Assembly (NCBI RefSeq): GCF_014650115.1
Contig: NZ_BMUI01000013.1
Coordinates: 124,001 to 188,000 of the forward strand
Reading direction: 5' to 3'
DNA length: 64,000 bases
DNA from: Streptomyces olivaceoviridis
Lineage (GTDB): Bacteria > Actinomycetota > Actinomycetes > Streptomycetales > Streptomycetaceae
Of this stretch, positions 8,550-17,121 are shown one piece after another. The notes under the pieces were generated by a model. It had not been told where the DNA came from, searched no databases, and saw nothing but the letters and a program-made list of their open reading frames with translations. Position 1 is the first letter of the stretch. Every line of letters starts with the position of its first letter. Both the position numbers and the translations under genes were made by a program.

Positions 8550-9392
8550 TCAGTGCCGGAAGCCGCCTTCCGAGGTGACGACCTCCCCCGTGATCCAGCC
8601 CGCCTCGTCGGTGGCCAGCCAGGCGATGAGGCGGGCCGGGTCGTCGGGCGCGCCCCAGCGTCCGGCGGGGGACCGCTCGGCGACGGCCGCGTGGACCTCG
8701 CCGGTGGCGTACCCGGTGTCGACGGGGCCGGGGTTCACGGCGTTCACCGTGATCCCCCGTTCCACGAGCGTCGTGGACAGGGAGCGGGTGATGGAGGCGA
8801 GGGCGCCCTTCTGGAGGGCGTAGGCGATCTCGCCCGGCAGGCCGCCGCCGAGGTGCTGTCCGGACGTCATCAGCACCACGCGCCCGCCGGGCGTGCCCGG
8901 CGGCAGGTCGGCGCGCGCACGGGCGTACGCCTGGACGAGCAGCAGCACCGAGCGGGTGTCCACGGCCCAGTGGGCGTCGAGCATCGTGGCGTCGATGTCG
9001 TCCAGGGTGCCGTCGGAGCCGCTGAGGGCGTGGTTGGCGACGAGGATGTCGAGGCGGCCGAACTCCTTCACCACGGTGGCGACCAACCGGGCCGGTTCCG
9101 TCGGGTCCGCGAGGTCGCCGGGGCCCGGCACGACCCGCGCCCCGGGGGCGCCGAGCGCCTCGCGCACGGAGTCGGCGACGGCGTCGGGGTCGTCCGCGCC
9201 CCAGGGCATGGCGGCGTCGTGCGGCACGTGGTGGTGCAGGTACACACTGGCGCCGTAGGCGGCCAGCCGCCGGGCCACGGCGTGCCCGATCCCGGCCCGC
9301 CGGCTCGCGCCGGTGACGAGTGCGGTACGGCCGCGCAGGGGCAGGGGGTCGCGTCGCAGTTCGGCCGGGGTCGGCCGCGGGGGTGTGGGCAT
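8550..9392 (-). CDS. short-chain dehydrogenase/reductase (SDR)
   Basis: A 280-aa NAD(P)-dependent SDR oxidoreductase. The cofactor motif TGASRRAGIG (residues 28-37) has two extra residues compared with the classical TGxxxGxG. The catalytic residues are Ser177, Tyr191 and Lys195 (YALQK), and the C-terminal dimer motif ITGEVVTSEGGF is intact. The substrate is unknown. It ends 55 bp from the convergent DUF885 gene and is probably transcribed alone. Confidence 0.85.
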   Translation of the reverse strand: MPTPPRPTPAELRRDPLPLRGRTALVTGASRRAGIGHAVARRLAAYGASVYLHHHVPHDAAMPWGADDPDAVADSVREALGAPGARVVPGPGDLADPTEPARLVATVVKEFGRLDILVANHALSGSDGTLDDIDATMLDAHWAVDTRSVLLLVQAYARARADLPPGTPGGRVVLMTSGQHLGGGLPGEIAYALQKGALASITRSLSTTLVERGITVNAVNPGPVDTGYATGEVHAAVAERSPAGRWGAPDDPARLIAWLATDEAGWITGEVVTSEGGFRH

Positions 9393-9527
9393 GGAGGCAC
9401 ACCTTAGGAAGCACGGCCCGGGGGCGCGAGCGGATTTCCCGCTCGGCCGTACGGCCGCCTCCGGTGGCACGGGCGGGCCCCGGACGGCTAGCTGGTGCCC
9501 GGGGCCGATGCGGAAGGCGGGCCGGGC

Positions 9528-10202
9528 ATGCGGAAGACGGGGCCGGGACAGCAGGCGCTGCGGACACCGCGCGCCGCGGGGCTGGCCGGGGTCGTCTTCG
9601 CGCTGCTGCTGGCGGCGGCGATCGTCCTGGTCCGGCTGGGGATCCCGGAAGGGGCCGGTGCGGTCGCCGCGGCCGGCTTCACGGACTCCACGCAGCGCCG
9701 GGCGGTGCGGACGGCCCTCGCGCTGGTGCCGTTCGCCGGCATCTTCTTCCTGTGGTTCATCGGCGCGATCCGCGCGCACGTCGGCGCGGGCGAGGACAAG
9801 TTCGTCGCGACGGTCTTCCTGGGCAGCGGGCTGGTCTTCACCGCCACGCTGTTCGGCGCGGCCTCGGCGGCGAGTGCCGTGCTCGTGGTGGCCCACCCGG
9901 CCGGTGTGTCACCGCCGCCGGCGACCTGGGACTTCGGCCGCCACCTCGCGTACACGCTGCTGACGGAGTACGCCATGCGGATGGCGGCCGTCTTCGTGTC
10001 GTCCATGTCGGTCATCGGCCACCGCCTCGGTGTGCTGCCTCGTTGGCTCACGGTCCTGGGCCTCCTCACCGCTGTGACGCTGCTGTTCCTGTCGTCCAAC
10101 GTGCCGTGGGCGGAACTCGTCTTCCCGGCCTGGTCGCTGCTGCTCGGCGTGCACATCCTCGTGGCCGGCCGCCGGGACGGTCCCCGGCCCGCCGTCGCCT
10201 GA
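9528..10202 (+). CDS. hypothetical integral membrane protein
   Basis: A 224-aa protein with about five to six hydrophobic helices (for example GLAGVVFALLLAAAIVLV, FAGIFFLWFIGAI, LTVLGLLTAVTLLFL). It contains no motif I recognise and resembles unnamed multi-helix membrane proteins of Streptomyces. I chose the ATG at 9528, after GGAAGGCGGG; a GTG at 9495 is possible. The 162-bp gap to the ferredoxin gene carries no clear site. Confidence 0.65.
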   Translation: MRKTGPGQQALRTPRAAGLAGVVFALLLAAAIVLVRLGIPEGAGAVAAAGFTDSTQRRAVRTALALVPFAGIFFLWFIGAIRAHVGAGEDKFVATVFLGSGLVFTATLFGAASAASAVLVVAHPAGVSPPPATWDFGRHLAYTLLTEYAMRMAAVFVSSMSVIGHRLGVLPRWLTVLGLLTAVTLLFLSSNVPWAELVFPAWSLLLGVHILVAGRRDGPRPAVA

Positions 10203-10364
10203 TGACGCCCGGGGCGCCGGCCGCTCACTCGATCGGCGTGCCCGGCGCGCGGTCACCCCGTCCGGGCTCGCATGCTGGCGGGCGGGGGCCGACCGCCGTC
10301 CGGAGCCGCCCGCGCTCGCCGCGCGGTACGCCCGGACCTGGGCCATGGGAAGGGCGGAGCGTCG

Positions 10365-10595
10365 ATGAGGCTCGTCGTCGATCTCAACAAGTGTCAGGGG
10401 TACGCGCAGTGCGCGTTCCTCGCGCCCGACGTCTTCGCCATGCACGGCGAGGAGGCGCTGATCTACGACCCGCGCGCGGACGAGGAGCAGCGGGAGCGGG
10501 TGGCGCGTGCCGTGGCCGCGTGCCCCGTGCAGGCGATCACGGCCGACGGACTGGATCGCACGGGAGGGGTGCGGGAGGCCTCCGATGGTCGCTGA
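10365..10595 (+). CDS. [3Fe-4S]-type ferredoxin of a P450 system
   Basis: A 76-aa ferredoxin. The cluster ligands are Cys10, Cys16 (CQGYAQC) and Cys53 (CPVQAI). The place of the usual fourth cysteine is taken by Tyr13, which is the pattern of three-iron P450 ferredoxins in Streptomyces. It passes electrons from the reductase encoded immediately downstream to the P450. The start has GGGCGGAG upstream. The stop overlaps the reductase start by 11 nt, so the two are translationally coupled. Confidence 0.9.
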   Translation: MRLVVDLNKCQGYAQCAFLAPDVFAMHGEEALIYDPRADEEQRERVARAVAACPVQAITADGLDRTGGVREASDGR

Positions 10596-11976
10596 CTACG
10601 TGGAGTGGCTCAGGCGTGAGGGCCGGATCGTGATCGTGGGTGCCTCGCTGGCCGGTCTGCGGGCCGCCGAGACGCTGCGCGCGGAGGGTTTCGCCGGTGA
10701 GCTGACCCTGGTCGGTGACGAGCCCCACGAGCCGTACGACCGGCCGCCGCTGTCGAAGGCCGTGCTGCTGGGCAAGGCGTCCCCGCACCACACCGAGCTG
10801 CCGCACCGCCGGGAGATCGACGCCAAGTGGCGCCTCGGCGTGGCGGCGACCGGCCTGGACCTGACGGCCAAGCGGGTCCGGCTGGCCGACGGGGACGAGG
10901 TGGAGTACGACCGGCTGCTCATCGCGACCGGCGTGCGGGCCCGGCCGTGGCCGAAGGAGGAGGAGGCCCGGCTGGACGGCGTCTGTCTGCTGCGCACGCG
11001 GGAGGACGCGGCGGACCTGTACCGGCGGCTGAGGGCGGGGCCGCGCCGGGTGTTCGTCATCGGCGCCGGGTTCGCCGGTTCGGAGGTCGCCTCGGCGTGC
11101 CGGGAGATGAACCTGCCCGTGACCGTGGCGGAGCGCGCGGGCGCGCCGCTGGTGGGCGCGCTCGGCGGGGTCGTCGGCGCGGTCGCGGCGGACCTCCAGA
11201 CCGAGAACGGCGTCGATCTGCGCACGCATGTCACGGTGACCGCGCTGGTGGGTGACGCGGTCGGCAGGGTGCGGGCCGTCCATCTGTCCGACGAGAGCGT
11301 GGTCGAGGCGGACGTGGTCGTGGTCTCGCTGGGTTCGCTGCGGAACACCGAGTGGCTGACCGGGTCGGGGCTCGGTGCCGGGCCCCGGGGCATCGCCTGT
11401 GACGCGGGCTGCCGGGCCTTCGACTTCCGGGGCATCGTCACGGACGACGTCTTCGTGGCGGGCGATGTGGCGCGCTCCCCGCACGCGCTCTTCGGGTACC
11501 AGTTCCTGTCGCTGGAGCACTGGGGCAATGCGGTCGCCCAGGCGGAGACCGCCGCGCACAACATGATCTGCCACGGCGCCGACCGGCGGCCACACCTGTG
11601 GATGCCCGCCTTCTGGTCGTCGATGTTCGGTGTGAACATCAAGTCGGTCGGGGTGCCGCCCATGGGCGAGCAGCTCATGATCACGCAGGGCTCACTGGCC
11701 GAGCGCCGGTTCGTCGGGGTCTACGGCTACCAGGGCCGGGTCGTGGCCGCCGTGAGCTTCGACAACACCCGGTGGCTGGAGTTCTACCGGGGGCAGATCG
11801 AGCGGGGGGCGCCGTTCCCGGTGGAGTACCCGACGGTGGACCGGCGTCCCGAGGGCCGCCGGCCGGTGCCGGCGGGATTCCCGGACCCGTCCCTGCCGAC
11901 GCACGGCCCCATGGTCACCCTCAGCGGCTACTCGCCGGCCGACCAGCAGCTGGTCTTCCACCCCGCCCGCCACTGA
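10585..11976 (+). CDS. FAD-dependent ferredoxin reductase
   Basis: A 463-aa flavoprotein of the ferredoxin/rubredoxin reductase family. The FAD-binding motif is IVIVGASLAGLRAAETL near residue 15, and the NAD(P)H motif is VFVIGAGFAGSEVAS near residue 155. The late FAD motif VFVAGDVAR precedes a C-terminal domain with WSSMFGVNIKSVG. It takes electrons from NAD(P)H and reduces the overlapping ferredoxin. The P450 follows after 35 bp, so the three genes form a complete redox chain in one transcript. Confidence 0.9.
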   Translation: MVADYVEWLRREGRIVIVGASLAGLRAAETLRAEGFAGELTLVGDEPHEPYDRPPLSKAVLLGKASPHHTELPHRREIDAKWRLGVAATGLDLTAKRVRLADGDEVEYDRLLIATGVRARPWPKEEEARLDGVCLLRTREDAADLYRRLRAGPRRVFVIGAGFAGSEVASACREMNLPVTVAERAGAPLVGALGGVVGAVAADLQTENGVDLRTHVTVTALVGDAVGRVRAVHLSDESVVEADVVVVSLGSLRNTEWLTGSGLGAGPRGIACDAGCRAFDFRGIVTDDVFVAGDVARSPHALFGYQFLSLEHWGNAVAQAETAAHNMICHGADRRPHLWMPAFWSSMFGVNIKSVGVPPMGEQLMITQGSLAERRFVGVYGYQGRVVAAVSFDNTRWLEFYRGQIERGAPFPVEYPTVDRRPEGRRPVPAGFPDPSLPTHGPMVTLSGYSPADQQLVFHPARH

Positions 11977-12011
11977 CCCCGCCCACGGCCCCGACGCCCC
12001 AAGGACCCGCC

Positions 12012-13250
12012 ATGCCGCACGCCTCGATCGCGCGCCAGATCACCGACTACGCCAACCGCGCCGACCCGTACCCGGTCTACGAGGAACTCCGCAGGACGCC
12101 TGTGCTGCACGAGGAGGAGGGAGGCCCGTACCTCATCAGTTCGTACTACGACATCAAGGCCCTCCTCCACGATCCGCGGATCAGCTCCGACGCCGCCAAC
12201 GTGGCCGCCGCCGGGGGCGACGAGCTGGACCGGACGGAGGAGACGGGAGGGTTGCCGCCGTCGTTCCTGCGTCTGGACCCGCCCGAGCACGACCGGCTGC
12301 GGCGCATCGCCAACAGCGCCTTCGGACCGCCGCACCGGCCGCGGCGGATCGAGAACATGCGGGGCGAGATGCGGGAGATCGTCACCGGGCTGATCGACGC
12401 TTTCGGCGACGCGCGCCAGGTCGACCTGGTCGACCAGTTCGCCTACCCGTTCCCCGTGACGGTGATCTGCCGGCTGCTCGGGGTTCCCCGGGAGGACGAG
12501 CCGCGGTTCCGCGCCTGGGTCGACCCGCTGGTCGCGAGCCTCGACCCGGCGGCCGGCCCGGACCGGGACACCGACGCCCAAAAGGCGGCGCGGGAAGCCC
12601 GTATGCAGCTCGGCATGTACCTGGCCGGGCTGGTCGAGGAGCGCACCAGGGAACCGCGGGACGACCTGTTGTCCGACCTGGCGGCCGGCCGGGGCCCGGA
12701 CGGCTCCCTGTCGATGATGGAGGTGCTCAGCACCTCGGTGCTGCTGCTGATCGCCGGTCATGAGACGACGGTCAACCTGATCACCAACGGCATGCTCACC
12801 CTGCTGCGCCACCCGGAGATCCTCCAGCGGCTGCGGGAGGACCCGGGTCTGTCGGTCAACATCGTGGAGGAGCTGCTGCGGTACGAACCGCCCGTGCAGT
12901 TGGTGCCGCAGCGCACCTGCATCGCCGACATCGAGGTGCGCGGGGTCACGATCCCCAAGGGCTCGCGCATCTGGCTGGTGCTCGCCGCGGGCAACCGGGA
13001 CCCGGAGCGGTTCAAGGACCCGCAGCGGTTCGACCCGGACCGCGGCGACATCCAGCACCTCGGCTTCGGCAGCGGCATCCACAGCTGTTTCGGCGCCCCG
13101 CTGGCCCGGCTGGAGGCCCAGATCGCGCTGTCCGAGCTGGCCCGGCGGCTGGAGGGCCCCCGTCTGGTCGAGGACCCGCCGCCGTACCGGCGCAACGCCG
13201 TGCTGCGCGGCCCCCGGCACCTGGGCGTCGCCTTCGACGGGCTGCGCTGA
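12012..13250 (+). CDS. cytochrome P450
   Basis: A 412-aa soluble class I bacterial P450. The I-helix oxygen-binding motif is AGHETT (248-253), the ExxR motif is Glu287-Arg290, and the heme loop FGSGIHSCFG places the axial thiolate at Cys359. AAGGAC stands 5 nt before the ATG. It inserts one oxygen atom into an unknown organic substrate, using the ferredoxin and reductase encoded directly upstream. There is no nearby polyketide or terpene gene, so a catabolic or detoxifying role is as likely as tailoring. The CYP subfamily cannot be set by eye. Confidence 0.92.
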   Translation: MPHASIARQITDYANRADPYPVYEELRRTPVLHEEEGGPYLISSYYDIKALLHDPRISSDAANVAAAGGDELDRTEETGGLPPSFLRLDPPEHDRLRRIANSAFGPPHRPRRIENMRGEMREIVTGLIDAFGDARQVDLVDQFAYPFPVTVICRLLGVPREDEPRFRAWVDPLVASLDPAAGPDRDTDAQKAAREARMQLGMYLAGLVEERTREPRDDLLSDLAAGRGPDGSLSMMEVLSTSVLLLIAGHETTVNLITNGMLTLLRHPEILQRLREDPGLSVNIVEELLRYEPPVQLVPQRTCIADIEVRGVTIPKGSRIWLVLAAGNRDPERFKDPQRFDPDRGDIQHLGFGSGIHSCFGAPLARLEAQIALSELARRLEGPRLVEDPPPYRRNAVLRGPRHLGVAFDGLR

Positions 13251-13263
13251 GCACGTCGTCCGC

Positions 13264-14364
13264 TCACCCCGTGATGTCCGCCGGCAGCACCACGCAGACC
13301 TCGTAACCGCCGTCGCTCGTCGGGCCCGCGGTCATGGTGCCGCCGAGGAGTTCGGCGCGCTGACGCAGCCCGATCAGGCCGTGGTGGGCACCGGGCAGCG
13401 GCAGCGGCGGCTGGGTCGGCGCGGTGTTGGTGACCCGGACCCGGACGGAGCCGTCGGCGTGCAGCAGGTCGATACGCGCCTTCGCGCCGGGAGCGTGTTT
13501 GCGGGTGTTGGTCAGCGCTTCCTGGACCGTGCGGTAGACCGCGCGCTGGACGGTGGCCGGAAGTCCTTCGGGCAGGTCCGTCTTCAACTCGGTCTCGATA
13601 CCGCAGCTGTCGGCCAGCCGCTGGATGTCGGTGAGCGCCGGCTGCGGGGTCAGCTCCGTGGGGTGGCCGCCGGAGGCGCGCAGGACGCCGACCATGTGGC
13701 GCAGCTCGTCCAGCGTCTGCACGCTCAGGCGCCGGATCGTCGCCGCGGCCTCCTTGGTGTCCGCGTCGTCCGCGCCGACCTGGAGCGCTCCGGCGCGCAC
13801 GGCGATCAGGCTGACCTGGTGGGAGACGACGTCGTGCATCTCCCGCGCCAGCTGGGCGCGCTCCTTGGCCAGGACGGCCTGGGCCGTCAGCAGTTGCTGG
13901 TGGTCGCGCGCCTCGGAGATCTCGGTCAGTCTGAGCGACAGGTCGCGCCGGGTCCGTACGAGCTGCCCGAGGAACACGGCGGCGGCGGCGGTGGCGGCGC
14001 TGTAGCCGAACGGGATGAGCCTCGCGAGCCGGGTCAGATCGAAGTTCGGTGACGGCAGGGCCGTCGTGTCGCAGAACGCGAAGGCCAGGACGCACAGGAG
14101 CAGCAGCGTCCGGGGGCGGCTGAGGGAAGCGAGCGTGTACAGCGCGGCCAGGCAGGCGACGACCGCGTCGGACAGCAGGACGGCCGGGAGGGTCAGCAGG
14201 AAGGTGAGCAGCGGCTGCCGCCGGCGCAGCAGCAGGACGACGGCGGCGGCCAGGGCGCAGGCCATCCGCAACGGCTCGGCGATGTCCCAGTGGGCCCAGA
14301 CGTCGAGGAGGGCCATGGCCATCGCCACGCAGTCCAGCAGCAGCGGGGACGGACGGCGGGTCAT
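13264..14364 (-). CDS. two-component sensor histidine kinase (NarL/DesK-type)
   Basis: A 366-aa membrane kinase. Five to six hydrophobic helices fill residues 8-135. A coiled linker follows, then a HisKA_3 dimerisation helix with phospho-acceptor His177 in REMHDVVSHQVSL, and a HATPase domain (QEALTNTRKHAPG, then GLIGLRQRAELLGG). There is no large extracellular sensor loop, so it probably senses something in or near the membrane. Its start overlaps the response regulator stop by 4 nt (ATGA), so the pair is coupled. Confidence 0.92.
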   Translation of the reverse strand: MTRRPSPLLLDCVAMAMALLDVWAHWDIAEPLRMACALAAAVVLLLRRRQPLLTFLLTLPAVLLSDAVVACLAALYTLASLSRPRTLLLLCVLAFAFCDTTALPSPNFDLTRLARLIPFGYSAATAAAAVFLGQLVRTRRDLSLRLTEISEARDHQQLLTAQAVLAKERAQLAREMHDVVSHQVSLIAVRAGALQVGADDADTKEAAATIRRLSVQTLDELRHMVGVLRASGGHPTELTPQPALTDIQRLADSCGIETELKTDLPEGLPATVQRAVYRTVQEALTNTRKHAPGAKARIDLLHADGSVRVRVTNTAPTQPPLPLPGAHHGLIGLRQRAELLGGTMTAGPTSDGGYEVCVVLPADITG

Positions 14365-15014
14365 CCCGTCTCCTCCGCGAGGAGCCCGGCCCGCTGGGCG
14401 AAGAGGGCGGCCTGGACCCTGCCGCTGACCTCCAGCTTGGTGAGGATGGCGCTGACATGGTCCTTGACCGTGCCGGTGCTCAGGTGCATCCGGGTGGCGA
14501 TCTCGGCGTTCGACAGGCCCTCGGCCATGAGGAGCAGCACCTCACGCTCCCGGCCGGTGAGCCGTGCGAGGGCCTTGGGCGGGCGCTCCGGCGCCCCGGC
14601 GCTCAGATAGCCGTCCACCACCGTGCGCGTGACCTTGGGCGACAGTACCGTGCCGCCGCGGGCGAGGCTCTGCACGGCCAGTGGCAGCGCCTCGGGATCG
14701 GTGTCCTTGAGGAGGAAGCCGGCGGCGCCCGAGCGCAGTGCCGTCTCCACGTACTCGTCCATGTCGAACGTGGTCAGCATGGCCACCACGGGGGGCTCCC
14801 GCAGCCGGCGGATCTCGCCCAGGAGGGTGAGCCCGTCCACGTCCGGCATGCGGATGTCCAGCAGCACCACGTCGGGGCGCTTCTCGCGCACCGTCCGCAG
14901 GGCCTGGCCGCCGGACACCGCGCCGACGACCTCGATGTCGTCGGCGGCGGCCAGGATGCGCTGGAAGCCCGTGCGGATCAGGGCTTCGTCGTCGACCACC
15001 AGTACCCGGATCAC
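14361..15014 (-). CDS. LuxR/NarL-family response regulator
   Basis: A 217-aa regulator with a receiver domain (phospho-acceptor Asp53 in LLDIRMP; acidic pocket VVDDE at 7-10) and a C-terminal LuxR helix-turn-helix (LTGREREVLLLMAEGLSNAEIA, then STGTVKDHVSAILTKL). It is first in the operon and partners the overlapping kinase. The GTG start has GGAG upstream. The target genes are unknown; the convergent P450 operon and the divergent region around 15.0-15.1 kb are nearby candidates. Confidence 0.92.
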   Translation of the reverse strand: MIRVLVVDDEALIRTGFQRILAAADDIEVVGAVSGGQALRTVREKRPDVVLLDIRMPDVDGLTLLGEIRRLREPPVVAMLTTFDMDEYVETALRSGAAGFLLKDTDPEALPLAVQSLARGGTVLSPKVTRTVVDGYLSAGAPERPPKALARLTGREREVLLLMAEGLSNAEIATRMHLSTGTVKDHVSAILTKLEVSGRVQAALFAQRAGLLAEETG

Positions 15015-15148
15015 GTGCGCTCCAGCCTGTATGGAACCACTGTCCGATTCGTACCACGCCCGGGGCGGTTTCGCCGCCGGGCGCCGTACGGACAGGGGCC
15101 ATGGCTGTCGGTGCCGTGCTCAGGTGGGGGCGCGTCCCCCCGGTCGTG

Positions 15149-15805
15149 TCAGGGCCGGCCGGTGAGGCACATGCGCTGTCGCGTGGTGGGCAGGGCCGGC
15201 ACCGCGACGGTGGGGACGCGGTCGGCCGGCTTCCGGCGCCGGGGGACGGTGAGCCGGTCGGTCCGGGTGCTCCAGCGGCCGTCGCTCAGCGTCAGCGTGA
15301 CCGCGGACTTGGGCGGGACCTGGAGGTGCCGGAAGGAGCGGGCGGGGACGGACAGGGCGTGGATCAGCGCGGCCCTGATGACGGACGCCTCGGTGATCAC
15401 GAGGACGCGTCCGGTGTCGGCGGGCAGGGTGTCCAGCCAGGCGGATGTGCGGCGGCAGAGCTCGCGGACGGTCTCGCCGCCGTGCGGCGCGGCGTCGGGG
15501 TCCGTCAGCCAGACGGACAGACCATGGGGGTCCACCGCGGCGACGTCCTCGGGTGTACGGCCGTCCCACGTGCCGTGATCCAGGTCGCGCAGGGCGTACT
15601 CGGGCACGGCGGCGACGGCGAGGGCATCGGCGGTCTGCGCGCAGCGGTCGGAGGGCCCCCGCAGGGCCACCGCGTACGGCGGAAGGGTCGCTGTCATGGC
15701 TGCCAGCTCACGCCGGCGGCGCTCGCTCACGGCACCGTCCCCGAAGGCCCGGCCGAGGCCGCCTTCGGCGGTGGTCGCGCAGAGCATCGTCAGTCGCACC
15801 GTCAC
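15149..15805 (-). CDS. histidine-phosphatase-fold protein, catalytic histidines missing
   Basis: A 218-aa protein of the phosphoglycerate-mutase/histidine phosphatase fold. Fold landmarks are visible: LRGPSDRCAQTADAL, YALRDLDHGTWDGRTPEDV and HGGETVRELCRRTSAW. The N-terminal RHG motif, which carries the phosphorylated histidine, is replaced by MLCATTAEGG, and the second catalytic histidine, normally in a VTH motif, is replaced in VITEASVIRAAL. It therefore looks catalytically inactive, perhaps a binding or regulatory protein. The GTG at 15805 has an ideal GAAGGAGG ribosome-binding site. Confidence 0.8.
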   Translation of the reverse strand: MTVRLTMLCATTAEGGLGRAFGDGAVSERRRRELAAMTATLPPYAVALRGPSDRCAQTADALAVAAVPEYALRDLDHGTWDGRTPEDVAAVDPHGLSVWLTDPDAAPHGGETVRELCRRTSAWLDTLPADTGRVLVITEASVIRAALIHALSVPARSFRHLQVPPKSAVTLTLSDGRWSTRTDRLTVPRRRKPADRVPTVAVPALPTTRQRMCLTGRP

Positions 15806-15963
15806 TGTCCGACCTCCTTCTCCGATCGGGAGGGCCACGCGGCCGGCGGACCAGCCGGGGCAGAGCCGTTTCCCTTGGTCACAAGGTTCCAGGAAAGGTG
15901 CTCCCGCAACCTCCGGCAGGTGGCCGGACCACCCCCGCCGGTCGGCGGGTCGTCCCACCGGGT

Positions 15964-16467
15964 CTACGGCCGCAGCGTGGCCAGGTCACACTGGTACCAG
16001 GTACCCGGCTTGCCGCCGAGGTCGGCCGGGTCGGCCGGTCCGATCGGGACGAACCCCGATTTGGTCAGCACCCTGTGGGACGCGACGTTCTGGTGGGAGG
16101 TGGCCGCCCGCAGGACGCGCAGTCCGTACCGGCGTGCCGCCAGGCGGCACAGCTCCCGGACGGTCTCGGTGGCGACGCCGCGGCCGGCGGCGTGCTCGGC
16201 GACCCGGTAGCCGAGTTCCGCGGTGCGGTTCTCGATGTTGACCAGGTTGAACCGGCCGAGGACCGATCCGTCCTCGGCGAGGAGCACGTAGAAGGCGCAG
16301 CTGCCGGCCTCCTGCTCGGCCAGCAGGGCGTTGTAGCGGTCGGTGAACTGCTCGAAGTAGTCGTCGCCGCGGTCGGAGACGAAGGCGGCGAAGTAGGCGC
16401 GGTTCGACAGCTCGAAGTCCAGGACCGCGGGGGCGTGGCTGGCGTGCAGCCGCTTCAGCTCGGGCAC
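15964..16467 (-). CDS. GNAT N-acetyltransferase, RimJ-like
   Basis: A 167-aa acetyltransferase with the acetyl-CoA site in AAGRGVATETVRELC and the C-terminal NVASHRVLTKSGF helix typical of the RimJ/RimL group. Those enzymes acetylate N-termini of ribosomal proteins or small amines. The target is unknown. TACAGT lies 6 nt upstream of the GTG at 16467, arguing for this start and a leaderless mRNA. Confidence 0.85.
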   Translation of the reverse strand: MPELKRLHASHAPAVLDFELSNRAYFAAFVSDRGDDYFEQFTDRYNALLAEQEAGSCAFYVLLAEDGSVLGRFNLVNIENRTAELGYRVAEHAAGRGVATETVRELCRLAARRYGLRVLRAATSHQNVASHRVLTKSGFVPIGPADPADLGGKPGTWYQCDLATLRP

Positions 16468-16550
16468 TGCCCGACTGTACCCGGACGGGGTGCCGGGGCC
16501 ACCTGCGTTGCGCCGACCGGTCGACCGCGGCGCGGCGCGTGGGGCGCGCC

Positions 16551-17027
16551 TCAGCAGCCGCACTCGCCCGCCACGGGCGCCGTCAGCGGGTCGGCGTCCC
16601 GGCGCGCCGGGCCCTGCCAGGTCTCGTAGGGGAAGCCCTCGCGGGCCCAGTACTCGAAGCCGCCGAGCAGCTCCTTGACCCGGTAGCCGAGTTCGGCGAG
16701 GGCGAGGGCGGCGCGGGTGGCGCCGTTGCAGCCGGGGCCCCAGCAGTACGTCACCACCGGCACGTCCCTGTCGAGGAGCCGTGCGGCCTGCTCCGGGACG
16801 AGCGCGGTCGGCAGGTGGACCGCGCCGGGGATGTGGCCCTGGTCCCAGGACTCGGTGGAGCGCGAGTCCACGACGACGAAGCCGGGGTCGCCGCCGGCCG
16901 CGAGCGCGGCGGCGACGTCGGAGACGTCGGCGTGGAAGGCGAGGCTCGCCCGGAAGTAGGCGGCGGCCTGGGCGGGAGGGGCCGGGGCGACGCGCAGGAC
17001 GGGGTTCTCGCTAGCGGTGTTGATCAT
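16551..17027 (-). CDS. rhodanese-like sulfurtransferase
   Basis: A 158-aa single-domain rhodanese. The CH2-type motif DSRSTESWDQGHIPGAVHLP is followed by the active-site loop YCWGPGCNGATRAA, in which Cys100 (with Cys95 nearby) is the likely persulfide carrier. The protein ends GECGC, giving two further cysteines close to the C-terminus that might relay sulfur or bind metal. Its start is 94 bp from a divergent AsnC-type regulator, which is probably its controller. Confidence 0.88.
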   Translation of the reverse strand: MINTASENPVLRVAPAPPAQAAAYFRASLAFHADVSDVAAALAAGGDPGFVVVDSRSTESWDQGHIPGAVHLPTALVPEQAARLLDRDVPVVTYCWGPGCNGATRAALALAELGYRVKELLGGFEYWAREGFPYETWQGPARRDADPLTAPVAGECGC

Positions 17028-17067
17028 GTGGGGAAATCTACGGTCCGGCGGCCGGCCCCTGAAGGCA

Positions 17068-17106
17068 CGATCCCCGGGATCGCCCTTGCCCGGCCGGGGA
17101 TTCCCC
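17068..17106. promoter_or_regulatory. two inverted repeats in the rhodanese/AsnC divergent region
   Basis: CGATCCC-C-GGGATCG (17068-17082) and GGGGA-T-TCCCC (17096-17106) are both perfect inverted repeats with a one-base centre. They lie between the divergent starts at 17027 and 17122. Lrp/AsnC proteins bind such dyads, so this is a likely autoregulatory operator. Confidence 0.5.
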
Positions 17107-17121
17107 TGCTATCCATCCGGG

